Below, one piece after another: positions 29,032 through 38,873 of a DNA stretch of 64,000 nucleotides. Under the pieces are notes generated by a model. The model worked only from the letters and a program-made list of their open reading frames with translations. It ran no database searches and had not been told where the DNA came from. Origin of the DNA: Hondaea fermentalgiana (Eukaryota > Sar > Bigyra > Thraustochytrida > Thraustochytriidae); assembly GCA_014084085.1 (NCBI GenBank), contig NPFB01000104.1, positions 36,825 through 100,824 on the forward strand, read 5' to 3'. A program made the position numbers and the translations under genes. The stretch's first letter is position 1. Each line of letters begins with the position of its first letter.

Positions 29032-30795
29032 TCAAATATACTCTTGTTTCAGCTTGGCGATCATGGCGCCACTGATAGGGTCGTTGCCAAAATCAGCAAT
29101 CTCCCTCGCGACATTGGAAAGATGCTTTGACGCGTCTTTCTTCTTGATGCCGGCCTGCTTGAGCAACTTGAGCAGCTTCTTTTTGGTGCCCAATTTCAAG
29201 AGAGTCTCGATGTCAATGGTTCCGCCCTCGCTGCGCATAATTTCCAGGACCGCGGCGCGAAAGGCATCGAGGCCTGTTGCTTGCTTTCGCTTCTCAGTAC
29301 CGACACTAGTTCCAGGGGCCGCGCCAGCCGCGTTGCCGGTTTTAGCCGCAGCTGCGCCTGACCCAGAACCAGACCCTGCTGCTGATCTGTCGGTGCCAGC
29401 ACCTGCGCCGCCTGCACCGCTGGACGAGGCTGCAGCTCCCGCAGAGGAGGCTGCACCTCCTGCGCCTCCTGCACCCGAGCCAGCAGAAGTTGCTGCCGGG
29501 TCCGTCGACGTTGACCCTCCGTTGGCCGAAGTCGAGGCTGCCCCAGACGCTGCAGCCGGGCCGCCCTCCTTGACGACTTTGGCACGCGCCTCAGCCTGGG
29601 CCTGTTCGCGCGCGCGCTGCGCATCAATAGGTGTGCGCGCGACGCGTCCCTCAGGGCCGTCGGCATCGGCCATGTCTTCATCCTCGTCGTCCTCGTCTTC
29701 GTCTTCGTCGAACTCGTCATCTTCCTCGTCCTCGTCGTCGCTGATGGCCTCTTGAAGGTCCTCGGCGCCGTCGATCAGATCATCCTCATTATTGTGCTGA
29801 AGTTCTTCCTCCTGAATAAGAGCTCCGTCATCTTCATCGTCCTGAAACTCTTGCTGGTAATCAGCGTCACCTGTGCCTTCGCCTCGGCCCGCATCTTGAC
29901 GATCAATGGCGAGGACGTCAATATCTTCCTCATCATTTCCATCGTCAGAATCTGCCTCGAGACCAATGTCACGTCCGCGCATCTTCTTTCGCGACTTGAA
30001 CTCGGCGTCGTCGTCGCTCATGAGCAAGTCATCTCCATCGACGTCGCCAATCTCGCCACTGCCTCGCTCTGGTATCTTTTCACGTTTCACTTTGGACACT
30101 GCGCCTTTGCGCATTTCCTCATGAGATCCCATCTTTTCCATTTCCTCCTCGCGCATGCGCTGTCTTTCTTCCATAAACTTGGCCACGTTGCTCATGGACG
30201 TCTTGCTTTCTTCGAGCCTTTTGGCCTCACTGATGCTCAGCGTGTGATAATTTGGCGGTTTCTTGAACTCGATCCATTCATGAATGGGCACCATGCGAAA
30301 AGGCTCGTTTGGATTGCTCTGCGGCGGCGGGATCATCATGTAGTACCGCGCCGATTGGCTCTCCAGCTGTCCGTGCAAGACGTTCTTCTTTTTACGATCT
30401 GTCAAGACCCATCGGGTCTCCTTGCGCATCTTGTACTGCCGCCGCCGTTTGAATGGGCGCGGATCGTCGTCATCATCCGGTTCACTTTCGGAGCCTTTGT
30501 CCTCGCCAATTTCCTCGCCGCGAAGATGCACGGGCGCGGGCCACGCCTTGGTCCCAAAGGGTGGGTAGGCGAGTGCCTTGCCTTCTTCGGGGCTTAGCTG
30601 TCCTGCTTTGACGGCCTTTTCCATCTCGATCTTGGCGTACGGGAAGAGAGCATTGTAGTACTTTCGCGTTTCTGCAAAGGACGACCTCACTTCGAGCTCT
30701 GTGTACGCGGGCGCCTCCTTTTCGCCGGCGTCCCCGCCTCCACCAGCAGCGCCGCCGCCGCCGCCGCTGCTGCTGCTGCTGCTGCTGCTGCTCAT
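29032..30795 (-). CDS. Transcription initiation factor TFIIF subunit alpha (RAP74/GTF2F1)
   Basis: 587 residues from ATG 30795; an upstream in-frame extension to 30,999 is Arg-rich leader. After a Ser/Gly-rich start, residues about 125-215 contain the RAP74 core that pairs with the beta subunit: WVLTDRKK, HGQLESQSARYYM, PFRMVPIHEWIEFKK and YHTLSISEAKRLEES. The middle (about 290-410) is extremely acidic and mixed-charge, then comes an Ala/Gly/Ser-rich linker. The C-terminal 80 residues (from about 505) fit the winged-helix domain that contacts RNA polymerase II and FCP1-type phosphatase. The protein is nuclear and assists promoter binding and elongation of RNA polymerase II. Length is between the yeast (735) and human (517) forms. 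The gene is adjacent to, and on the same strand as, the BET bromodomain gene. Confidence 0.88.
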   Translation of the reverse strand: MSSSSSSSSSGGGGGAAGGGGDAGEKEAPAYTELEVRSSFAETRKYYNALFPYAKIEMEKAVKAGQLSPEEGKALAYPPFGTKAWPAPVHLRGEEIGEDKGSESEPDDDDDPRPFKRRRQYKMRKETRWVLTDRKKKNVLHGQLESQSARYYMMIPPPQSNPNEPFRMVPIHEWIEFKKPPNYHTLSISEAKRLEESKTSMSNVAKFMEERQRMREEEMEKMGSHEEMRKGAVSKVKREKIPERGSGEIGDVDGDDLLMSDDDAEFKSRKKMRGRDIGLEADSDDGNDEEDIDVLAIDRQDAGRGEGTGDADYQQEFQDDEDDGALIQEEELQHNNEDDLIDGAEDLQEAISDDEDEEDDEFDEDEDEDDEDEDMADADGPEGRVARTPIDAQRAREQAQAEARAKVVKEGGPAAASGAASTSANGGSTSTDPAATSAGSGAGGAGGAASSAGAAASSSGAGGAGAGTDRSAAGSGSGSGAAAAKTGNAAGAAPGTSVGTEKRKQATGLDAFRAAVLEIMRSEGGTIDIETLLKLGTKKKLLKLLKQAGIKKKDASKHLSNVAREIADFGNDPISGAMIAKLKQEYI

Positions 30796-31297
30796 GACGC
30801 CGTTGCCCGTGCAGAGCCTCGCGTCGCTTCCTCTACGTCGAACTTTGCGTCTGCGGCTGCACGCGGCTGCGAGCGGTCGCCACCGCCGCCGCACAGCACC
30901 GTCGTCTTCGCCCTCGTCGCGCTCGCCTGCGAATGGGCGCGAAAGCGTTTTGTTTTGTCGCGCGCCAAGGCCAAGGGAGACTCGGACTCGGAAGCACAAG
31001 ACAAGATCTCCCTTTCTCCCATGTTATCTTTCTGACCACAGAGCTTAGACATACGAGGCCTCTACTGGAATGAAGAAGAGGCAACGCGCGTAACTCTGCG
31101 TACTAGTAGGTGGCCACGGTTTGAAGAGCGGCAAACAAGCAAATGCATCCTCTTTCTTTCCAATTTTGAGGTATGCTTCCGGTCCAGAAATCGTGCTCTT
31201 TGGGGAGAATTTTGAGCTCGGTTGCGGCGCATTTCCTTGTGAAAGCAGGCGCGAGCGGAGCCAACGCTGGGATGAGCTCTCTTTCATTGTATTGAGA

Positions 31298-31361
31298 CTG
31301 CAATTGAGCATGATTTCCAAGGAGCGGGTCTGCAATCAGATAAGATTTCCAAGGAGCGAGT
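31298..31361. repeat. Two tandem 32-bp units
   Basis: Two adjacent 32-base units beginning CTGCAAT and containing GATTTCCAAGGAGCG(G/A)GT. They differ at only a few positions in the left third. This looks like a recent tandem duplication. Confidence 0.8.
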
Positions 31362-31385
31362 CTGGCGTGACACATTTTTCGCAAC

Positions 31386-31431
31386 GTAGCGTGCAATGTA
31401 GCGTGCAATGTAGCGTGCAATGTAGCGTGCA
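31386..31431. repeat. 12-bp minisatellite (TAGCGTGCAATG)
   Basis: Nearly four perfect copies of TAGCGTGCAATG, with a first copy starting from CGTAGCG. It lies 65 bp beyond the stop codon of the BET gene, so it is probably in its 3' UTR. Confidence 0.9.
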
Positions 31432-31496
31432 AAAGGAGGTAAAGGCATATGTATATACGTACGTTTATGTGAGAGTAAAGAAAGAGGGAACAAAGC

Positions 31497-32888
31497 CTAA
31501 CTTGCATCAGTCCCATTGGCGTTTGCAGCAGCTGGCTCAGGGGCAGATGACGCAGGTGCGGCTGAGGCAGTAGACTCCGAGGCAGCCACGTCCCCCGCAG
31601 CCGGCGCAGCAGCCGGCGCAGCAGGAGCAGCCGGCGCAGCAGTCGGCTCAACAGCCTCAACAGCAGCAGCAGGAGGAGGATCAGTAGCAGCTGCAACGAC
31701 AGGGTCCGCAGAAGGAAGAATACTTGCTTCAGGCGCAGCAGCAGGTGTTGGGGCAGTTGCAGTTTCAGGCGCTGGTTCGGCCTTTGGCTTCTTCGTGGGC
31801 TCGGCGGCGGCGTCTTTCATGGGGATGTCGTCACTCGCAGGCCGCTTGACGCCAGCGACGGTGCTGGATGCAGATGCGCTCTCGATTTTCGTTCGCGCAG
31901 GCCTGAGTGACTTGTTTTGCTCTGTAAACTGCTTGAGCATGGTCTCGAGACGGCGAAAGTTGGAGACATCGATACGGTCGACAAGAATATCGACATCATC
32001 GCTGGAGCGTTTGCGCAGCGCAGATTCGCAGGTTTCCTCAATATTGATGATGAGCTCACCGAGTTGGACCTCGTCTATCTCGTAAATGAGCCGGCAAAAG
32101 TCGGCGACCTCGGCCTGCGAAGGCGTCTTGCCGTACTTGCTACGGTTTGGTGTGGCCCCGTTGTTGTTATTACTGCTGCTATTCGCGCCCGTGGGGTCAA
32201 GTTTCTTTGCCGCACGCGAGAGATCACGATCAAACTTGCGCTTCAGCTTGAGTGCCACCTTGTACAAGTCGGACCCATCCTGTGTGTTCCAAACAAGGAG
32301 AAAGGCATTGTTTGATGAAAGAGAGAGAGAGAGAGAGAGAGAGGTTGATCAACCGATTGGTTGTTTGTTCGGTCGGCCGTTCGGTTGGTCGTGTACGTAT
32401 GAGGTCAGTCTTAGGTTGTTCTTTCATCTTTCACGCAAGCGTCGATCTTTCATTGTTTCTCTCAAGGCAAGAAGCAAAAGTCAAACGTACCGCATTGTAG
32501 GCCATGCAATTGCTCCATATTAAGCGCATGTGACGCACAAAGTCGTCAAAGCTCGAGTACTTGTTCTTGTCCAGATTGGCTTTGATGGTACTGAGATCCA
32601 TGGGCTCTTTAACAATCGTGGGATAGTCTGGAAGATCCCATTCTTTCCACAATACAGGCTCACGAAAAGGATCTGTACATGATGGTCGCAAGTGACAAAG
32701 GCAAGTAGGCAGGCAGGCAGGCAGGCAGGCAGGCACGTAGGCAGAAGTAGTTAGATACCTTGGTTTGACTGACACTGATGTGAAAAAAGCTCGCCAAAAA
32801 ATTACGTACCTGATTCCGGATCGTCGACAAACTTTTGCACGAGGCGATTGGCTTCGGCGCGCCAAAGCGCTTCATCCGGTTTGCCCAT
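31497..32888 (-). CDS. BET-family bromodomain protein (one bromodomain plus NET domain), three exons
   Basis: Coding exons on the minus strand: 32888-32810, 32672-32491 and 32279-31497, giving 347 residues. The junctions are supported by reading phase and by homology across both splices. Bromodomain residues about 10-105: DPFREPVLWKEWDLPDYPTI, IVKEPMDLSTIKANL, then NCMAYNADGSDLYKVA. The second junction falls exactly between Ala and Asp of that last motif, and Asn86 is the invariant acetyl-lysine-binding residue. A NET domain follows (about 137-207: KTPSQAEVADFCRLIYEID, ELIINIEE, DDVDILVDRIDVSNFRRLE). The tail is Ala/Pro-rich with a KRPASDD...KKPKAE basic patch. Such proteins read acetylated histones and recruit transcription or chromatin complexes. 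Plant GTE and protist BET proteins also have a single bromodomain. Both donors read GTACGT. Confidence 0.9.
32280..32490 (-). other. Intron 2 of the BET gene (211 bp)
   Basis: Donor G|GTACGT and acceptor ACACAG|GATGGG in phase 0. The intron contains a (GA)n microsatellite (about 32,320-32,342) and pyrimidine-rich sequence. Splicing restores the bromodomain motif across the junction. Confidence 0.9.
32673..32809 (-). other. Intron 1 of the BET gene (137 bp)
   Basis: Donor CAG|GTACGT and acceptor GTACAG|ATCC; the junction splits an Asp codon (g|at). The intron contains a (GGCA)n array at 32,705-32,733. Confidence 0.9.
32705..32733. repeat. (GGCA)n array inside intron 1
   Basis: Seven GGCA units inside the first intron of the BET gene. 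This shows that the dispersed tetranucleotide arrays also invade introns. Confidence 0.85.
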
Positions 32889-33845
32889 GGTCGGTACCGC
32901 GTCGAGCGCGAGCGGTAGTTGGAGCGCACTCGCGTCCTCGCCGCTCCGCTTTTTTCCCCCTTGCCTGCCACTGGCTTCGCGCGACGATGCGCGCCGGCTG
33001 GCGAAGCGCGAGGGCACGACAGGAAGGGAGAACAAAAGCTTCGCTTGGGATCGCACTCACTCCCGCGAGCGCGCGCGCGCGCGGGCGGGCGAGCGGGCGG
33101 CGGCGGCGGGACTGCCTGCCTGCGCTGCGCGTCTGCCTTGCCTGCTGCCGGTTTTTGTCCAATGATGCCAAACGACGACTCCATAGCTACCTTTTAAGAC
33201 AGTCCTAGCAACGCCGAGTCAAAGCAGGTTATTCTTGAATATCCTCCTTGATCCGTGATAATCTCTTGCTAAAAAGAGTTTCCTTTCTTTTCCTGGAGGA
33301 TCTCTAATATCCTTCATTCTAACCGCCGACGTTCCTCGTGGTTATACGATATCTAAAGCACATTGGCTGCACGTGCTCGTCAAAGGCGCGAGGGAACGAG
33401 GATGAACGACGCGTCTCGTATGGCTAGCTGACTGACTGGCTGATGCGAACGGTCCGCATCTCCATGGACGCCGTGCTTTTTCTGAGTTTTTTTTTCCTTC
33501 CTCCTCCAAGGTCCTCTCGGTCATTGTCGATTATTGGCTCGAGAAAAGGAGAATTTTCCTCCCGCCAACGCTCTGACGCCGCTGCCGACTGCGAGGACTC
33601 GTCTTAAAAAGTTTCTTGCCCTTTCCTTTCCTCCGCCTTCAAGTTCGTTTGCCTGTCATCATCATTATCAGCAGCAGCAGCAACAGCCCATCAACATGGA
33701 AACAAAACCGCGCAAAAGGCCAAACCAGCACGATCTTTCCGCGGCGTAGCCGTACCGCTACGTTTCGCGGCTCTTGATTTTACGCCCTTGTAAGTCGGTG
33801 GACACGACCGGGCCGTCGGAGTTTGGCTGGCTACGTTGGCTGGCT

Positions 33846-33866
33846 GGATGGATGGATGGATGGATG
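33846..33866. repeat. (GGAT)n array
   Basis: About five GGAT units flanked by GGCT units, again a drift between related tetranucleotides. Confidence 0.85.
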
Positions 33867-33904
33867 GTTGGCCGCGTTTGTGCGGTTTGCTCGCATTTCC
33901 CCGC

Positions 33905-34183
33905 ATGACAAACTTTGAAGCACTGGAGTCGATGAAGCTCGAGAAACATGCTCTCTCCACGGCGCGAACAGTCAGCTTGCCACCAGGGCGGGCTACGATC
34001 TCCACGCCATCTGACGATTCAGCTGTTCGTGCTCAAATTTGCCGGTCGGCCAGCCTCGGCCAGCTCCAATTCCAGCGCAGCAAGTTTGCGCAGCAGATGC
34101 ACAGGAGAATCAGAGAGTTGATTGCACAGAGCAGACGACTTCTCCACATAAAACTGCTCGCCACACCACCAGCACCTGTTTGA
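33905..34183 (+). CDS. Possible small protein, 92 residues, unrecognised
   Basis: An ATG-initiated frame with non-repetitive composition (starts MTNFEALESMKLEKHALS, with a helical-looking RSKFAQQMHRRIRELIAQSRR stretch split by one residue). No domain is recognised. The opposite strand of the same stretch is also open and not obviously worse, so strand choice is uncertain. It could be an exon of a larger spliced gene or chance. Confidence 0.2.
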   Translation: MTNFEALESMKLEKHALSTARTVSLPPGRATISTPSDDSAVRAQICRSASLGQLQFQRSKFAQQMHRRIRELIAQSRRLLHIKLLATPPAPV

Positions 34184-35014
34184 GAGTGACCTGCCTGAAG
34201 ATGCCACACTCGTCATGGCTTTTTCTCCCTTCAAGTTGTTCCCGAGTAGCGTCTTGTCTTGTTTAGTTCTGTCTTTTTTTGTTCTTTCTTCCACTTGCTT
34301 TGTCTTGTGCGAGGCGCCGACAGTCTGGCTGGGTATCGTCGTTGAGATGTCGCTGGTCGTCGGTCTTGCAGGCTTTTGCTTGCATTGGCCAAGTCCAAAG
34401 CTTCTGCAGCTGCTGGCTGCTGTGATTCGTCTACGTCGCGGACAAACAGCCACACGCAGCTCTTCAACTCGTCCGAGTCCGGGAAATCTTTTCGCTCGCT
34501 TGGTCTGGATAAATGACCAGGATCCGAAGCTGTACGAACAATGTATAGGGTAGGTAGACACTCTCTCGCCCATGGGTAGAATTTTCTTTTTCCGTGCGTC
34601 CCACGAGCAACATCGACCCACTCTCTCCGCGTTCCTCCCTGAGGAAACGGCAGAATGTGCTTGCGAACGAGCCGGAATCGAGGCTCCCCTTGGTATAAAG
34701 ATTGTGGTGGTGGTGACGGTTGATCGAGGGCCACCACAGATGATCCAGGCACTACAAGGCTCATCCGCGCTGTGCAGGCAGTTGGGCCGCTGCGTTACAT
34801 TTATTTCTCTCAGGGTGCCTGCCAGCCAGCCAGACAAGCACAAGCACAAACACTGCGGACAGACGCCTCGCATGCATCGCAGTGCAGCGAGGAATCCAGG
34901 CCCTGGCGGGGCGCCATTCCGGCGAGTTCTGCCGGGTTCCGCCTAGTTCTGCACGCGCGGCGGGGTGCGCGGCGTGCTTCACGGAAGAACGCGCGCGAGA
35001 ACGGCTGGAACGGG

Positions 35015-35120
35015 TCCTTCCCGAGTCGAAAAAAAGAAAAGACAAGAAGACAGGGAAGAGGAAAGAAAAGAAAAGGAAAGGGAAAGAAAAGAAGAGCGAG
35101 GAAAAGGAGGACAAGCGCCG
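35015..35120. repeat. Purine-only tract (A/G), about 100 bp
   Basis: Almost pure A+G on the plus strand. All three plus frames are therefore rich in Lys/Arg/Glu, which explains the KKRK-rich open frames through here. It could form triplex DNA or be the Lys-rich tail of an unrecognised spliced gene; neither can be decided from the sequence. Confidence 0.8.
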
Positions 35121-35374
35121 AAAAAAGAAAAGACAACGCAGCAGCAGCAGCGACGCCGGCGAGGACGATTTCGAGAGACGCGGGGAAGAAGGCGAAGAAG
35201 CAGGCGGAGAAGAAGGCACGGCGCACGGAGGCTGTGCGCTGCACTGCTGCTGTCTGTCTGCTATTACTAGTAGAAAAGCTGCTTCAAGGACAAGTCGCCT
35301 CCCGGCAGAGAAGAGGAGGATGCGCAGGATAAATACAAGGGAGGGCAAGACCGCCATGGCATGCCTGCATGCGC

Positions 35375-35399
35375 GCACGCACGCACGCACGCACGCACG
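35375..35399. repeat. (GCAC)n array
   Basis: Six GCAC units next to a short GCAT array at 35,461-35,476. Confidence 0.85.
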
Positions 35400-35984
35400 T
35401 AAAAGTGGACGCTGGCACGCTTGGTGAGAGGAGAGAGGACACGGGGGAGAGCCGGGATTTGCATGCATGCATGCATGACGCGGAGAAGAAAAGAAGGCTT
35501 TTGACTCGAGGCGGGATGTGCGGCGCTCGGTCCTCGCATGATGCCTTCAAGTTGATTGACGGTGAGGTGAACTCGACCCGAGTCGGGTCGAATCGATCGC
35601 AATGCGTGCGAGGCCCGGTGGGCTGGCCAGAGGCAAAAGCAGCGACGAGCATCGCGACGAAGGGAGCCTGCGAAGTAAGTCTATGCTATGGTGCGGCCGC
35701 TTCCCGGCGGCTGGGAGAACCCCTGCGCACTGTGATCGACCGCGGAGGCCCGGGCGGCGACGCCTCTCGGCACTAACAGTAACCTATCTTGATCTTGTTC
35801 TTCCTCCTCCTCCTCCTCTGCGGCGGAGTCGTAGCGCCGCACCGCAGCTGTTCTGCAGAACCAACCTGAATTTGCGACGCGCATGCACGCCCGCTCGCTC
35901 GCCTGCTCGTAGTTTGTTTAGCGGCCAGACCACGCCGCAGCGTCGTGCAGAAGGCGGACGTCCAACGGAGCGAGGTCTGCGAGC

Positions 35985-36062
35985 ACGCAAGCACGCAAGC
36001 AAGCAAGCAAGCAAGCGAGCTCGCAAGCGAGCTCGCACACAAGTGAGCGAGCGAGCTCGCAA
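35985..36062. repeat. AAGC / GCGAGCTC compound array
   Basis: Starts as GCAAGCAAGC and changes into GCGAGCTCGCAAG units. The GAGCTC parts are palindromic. Confidence 0.75.
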
Positions 36063-36367
36063 GAGACCTCGAATCCCCGCTCGCTCGTGCATTCGATCTT
36101 CGCCATTCGTCCGCTCCGCTCGTCCTCCTCCGTCCCCCGCGTCTTGCGCCAGAGCCAAGCCAAGCCCGCGACGCAAGCCGCGCCAGGCCGAAGCAAACCG
36201 CCAAGCCCGAGCCGAGCCGGCGTGGTCTGCTGCTGCTGCGTCGAGTGGGTCGCGCTGCAGGAAACGAGGCAGGAAAGAAAGCCAAGAGCGCCCACTCCGC
36301 TCCCGGCCGCCCGCCCGCCCCGCGCGCCGGCGGGCCGTGCGCGTCTGCGCGCGCCGCGGAGCGAGGC

Positions 36368-36462
36368 GCGTCGAGTCGAGTCGAGTCGAGTCGAGTTGCG
36401 GCGAGTCGAGTTGCGGCGAGGCGAGTTGCGGCGAGGCGAGGCGTGGCGAGGCGAGGCGGCAG
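36368..36462. repeat. GAGTC / GAGTTGCGGC / GAGGC compound array
   Basis: Begins with five GAGTC units, passes through a ten-base unit (GAGTTGCGGC) and ends as GAGGC units. The pentamer register is kept throughout, as if one array evolved by successive point changes that spread. Confidence 0.85.
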
Positions 36463-36663
36463 GCGCGTTTTTTTCCCTCGGCGCGCGGTCGTTGAAGTCG
36501 ACTGCCGACTTGGCGTCCGCAAAGCGCACTTGCGCCGCGCATAGCGCACTTGCGCCGCGCCGCCGCAAGTGCGCGCCGGCCGCTATAGGCCCTTGCGCCG
36601 CCGAAAAAAAAGGCGGCGTCGCGCCCTCCTTTCTTTCTCTCCCTTCCCCTCTCTCCTCTTTCT

Positions 36664-36690
36664 TTCTCTCTCTCTCTCTCTCTCTCTTTG
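36664..36690. repeat. (TC)n dinucleotide tract
   Basis: About eleven TC units within a pyrimidine-rich 90-bp stretch; one of only two clear dinucleotide arrays in the window. Confidence 0.85.
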
Positions 36691-36795
36691 CCGCGCCCCG
36701 CGACTTCGGCCCGCGACAAACCCGCGCCACGAGACCGCGACGCGAGGCGAGGCGAGGCGAGACCCTCGGCGAGGCGAGGCCACGCCAGGCGCGCC

Positions 36796-36895
36796 NNNNN
36801 NNNNNNNNNNNNNNNNNNNNNNNNNNNNNNNNNNNNNNNNNNNNNNNNNNNNNNNNNNNNNNNNNNNNNNNNNNNNNNNNNNNNNNNNNNNNNNN
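36796..36895. other. Assembly gap (100 N)
   Basis: Exactly 100 N, flanked on the left by GAGGC/GCGAGGCGAG repeats and on the right by CCGACC-type repeats. The true size is unknown. Confidence 0.98.
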
Positions 36896-37274
36896 CGCAC
36901 CCTAACAGTCAGGCGGGCGATCGTTCGGGCCAGGACCAAGAGCGCGAACCCGGCCAGGCGAGGCGACCCGACCCGACCCGACCCGCTGCCGGGCACGCCG
37001 CGGCCACGGACGCTCGCTGGAGCGGGGCAGGCCTCGACGCGGGACGCCCGACGAAGCGGACGCTGTGAAGAAGACCAAGGAGGAGGAAACCAAGTTTGCT
37101 TGCGAGGGAGCGAGGGAGCGAGGGAGTGAGTTGAGAACAAGGTGTCCTCAAAGCCTCGAGGGAGCACCCTCCTTCGCCCACGTGCTCGTGCTCAGCATTG
37201 CAACGACGAGGACGCGCAAGAGCCCAAGCAAGTTCTGAAGGTCTCCCTTTACCCAGAATTTGCGAACAGGAATT

Positions 37275-38873
37275 ATGATCGGCGGCGACGCGCGTGGGAA
37301 TGTGAACGCCCCCGGCGCCAACGTCATGATCATGGATGACGGCTCCGGGCAAGGCCATCACGGCGGAGTCATGGGCGGAGGCATGGGTGGCGGACATCCA
37401 GGCATGCACCACAAGGGTGGCGTCATGCACCACACTGCAATGGCCGAGTCTGCAACCTCCGCCGCCGCAGCCGCACCCCTGCCCCAGAGCCTGCCCTCCC
37501 TCAAGGCACCCGAAGGCGAAGACATTGAGCGCGTCGGCCGCGTTAGCATCGCGGGCCACTCGCCAAAAACGTGGCTCATGAGCAGTGTCGACACCAATGG
37601 TATCACCATCGCTGTACAGTGGCACGGAAAGACAAAGACGCTCTCGAACCCTGGTGACCCCTGGGGCCACTCGACCGGGCAGAGCAGTGACCTCGTCTCC
37701 GACGTCGACGTCGCCGTCACGCTGGAGCGCTTCGAAGTCGAGCAGAACTTTGTGCGCACACCCAGCCAAAGCTTGACCGACAAGTTCAAGGCCATCCCGC
37801 TAGTATCTCTGCAACCATCGCGAGGCTATTTTTTCGAACTCATCTCGTTGAAACCGCGCAACGCGTCGAGAATCACATTCAAGAACAACCACAACGGTCA
37901 CCAGAATCGTCTTATTGTCCGTCTCACCTACACGCTCATTCTCCGCGGACGTGGCATCGGCATCACACAGTCGATCGCAACCAATCTCGTTGAAGTCCAC
38001 ACCAAGAACAGGTATATCGGCTCGGACGAAATGTCCCGCTTCCGCAGGGACTATATGGCCAACCTCGCCACCATCAAGAAAACTTGCGAGGGCGTGAACC
38101 GGAACATTCCCGTCAAGGTGACCTCGTATCTCGCGGGCCTCTTTGCGGCGGAGGACGAGCTCTGGCAGGCGTATTGCAAGTCTCGCGCAAAACAAAAGCA
38201 CGTCAAGGCACGGGAGCTCAATCGCAAGACGCGGAAGCGGGCCATGATTGGTTACATGGGCGATCAAACCATTCCTCCCGTCACCCCTTCCATCATGTCT
38301 CACCAACATTCAAATGTTGTCAACAGTCTCCTCGAACACCATCACCAACAGCAGCAGCACACGCAGCATCACCAACAACAACCGCAACACCACCATCTTC
38401 TCCACCACCAACACCAGCAACAGCAACACCATCATCAACAACAACACCACCATCAGCACCAGCACCAGCAGCAGCAACACCACCACTTGCAACAACACCA
38501 CCATCAACAGCAGCAGCAACAACAACAACAACAACATCGTCAGCACCACCTCCATCATGCCTCCTCGTCACAAGACTTGGACTCTTCCTCCCTCGAGATT
38601 GGCCGTGGCCACATGTCGCATGACTCGCACGTGCAAGGCGGCGGCCACAACGAAGGGGATAAGTCACCCGATGTTTCCATTATGTCAACGGCCCATGGCG
38701 CTGCGCTAAGCCTTCCTGTTCTCACCGAGTTCTCCGAAAAGTTTACAAATACAATGGAGGAAATGTCTATGAAGCTGAACGGCCTCGATCGACGTATGCA
38801 GCACGCCCTCGGCAGGCTTGCCTACCTCGAAGAGAACTTAGAGCACGGCAAGGCCAAACGCGTGCGTACCTAG
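37275..38873 (+). CDS. Unrecognised nuclear-type protein with His/Gln tract and C-terminal coiled coil
   Basis: 532 residues from ATG 37275; an upstream in-frame start at 37,260 is not an ATG. Residues 1-75 are Gly/Met/His-rich. About 90-330 is a well-structured region with alternating strands (VQWHGKTKTLSNPGD, VDVAVTLERFEVEQNFVRTP, RITFKNNHNGHQNRLIVRLTY) ending in a basic helix (KARELNRKTRKRAMI). About 350-430 is nearly all His and Gln, encoded by CAN codons. The last 60 residues (FTNTMEEMSMKLNGLDRRMQ) fit a short coiled coil and end in KAKRVRT. The beta-rich domain followed by basic residues suggests a DNA-binding or transcription-related protein. A distant relation to Ig-fold transcription factors such as NDT80/p53-like proteins is only a guess. 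The coding frame is convincing; the function is not. Confidence 0.7.
   Translation: MIGGDARGNVNAPGANVMIMDDGSGQGHHGGVMGGGMGGGHPGMHHKGGVMHHTAMAESATSAAAAAPLPQSLPSLKAPEGEDIERVGRVSIAGHSPKTWLMSSVDTNGITIAVQWHGKTKTLSNPGDPWGHSTGQSSDLVSDVDVAVTLERFEVEQNFVRTPSQSLTDKFKAIPLVSLQPSRGYFFELISLKPRNASRITFKNNHNGHQNRLIVRLTYTLILRGRGIGITQSIATNLVEVHTKNRYIGSDEMSRFRRDYMANLATIKKTCEGVNRNIPVKVTSYLAGLFAAEDELWQAYCKSRAKQKHVKARELNRKTRKRAMIGYMGDQTIPPVTPSIMSHQHSNVVNSLLEHHHQQQQHTQHHQQQPQHHHLLHHQHQQQQHHHQQQHHHQHQHQQQQHHHLQQHHHQQQQQQQQQQHRQHHLHHASSSQDLDSSSLEIGRGHMSHDSHVQGGGHNEGDKSPDVSIMSTAHGAALSLPVLTEFSEKFTNTMEEMSMKLNGLDRRMQHALGRLAYLEENLEHGKAKRVRT

Larger units (their letters stand above)
30796..31496. other. Intergenic between BET gene 3' end and TFIIF start
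   Basis: 701 bp expected to hold the BET 3' UTR and the TFIIF alpha promoter. It contains two different minisatellites (31,298-31,361 and 31,386-31,431). The frames open here are short and without motifs. Confidence 0.55.
32889..37274. other. 4.4 kb intergenic, repeat-rich with gap; no firmly supported gene
   Basis: From left to right: the BET promoter side; an AT-richer piece at about 33,200-33,370; a GGAT array (33,846-33,866); a stretch at 33,900-34,760 where several non-repetitive frames are open on both strands and a small gene may hide; a purine-only tract (35,015-35,120); GCAC, GCAT and AAGC/GCGAGC arrays; a GAGTC/GAGTTGCGGC array; a (TC)n tract; and the assembly gap. The right end should carry the promoter of the gene at 37,275. 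Confidence 0.45.
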
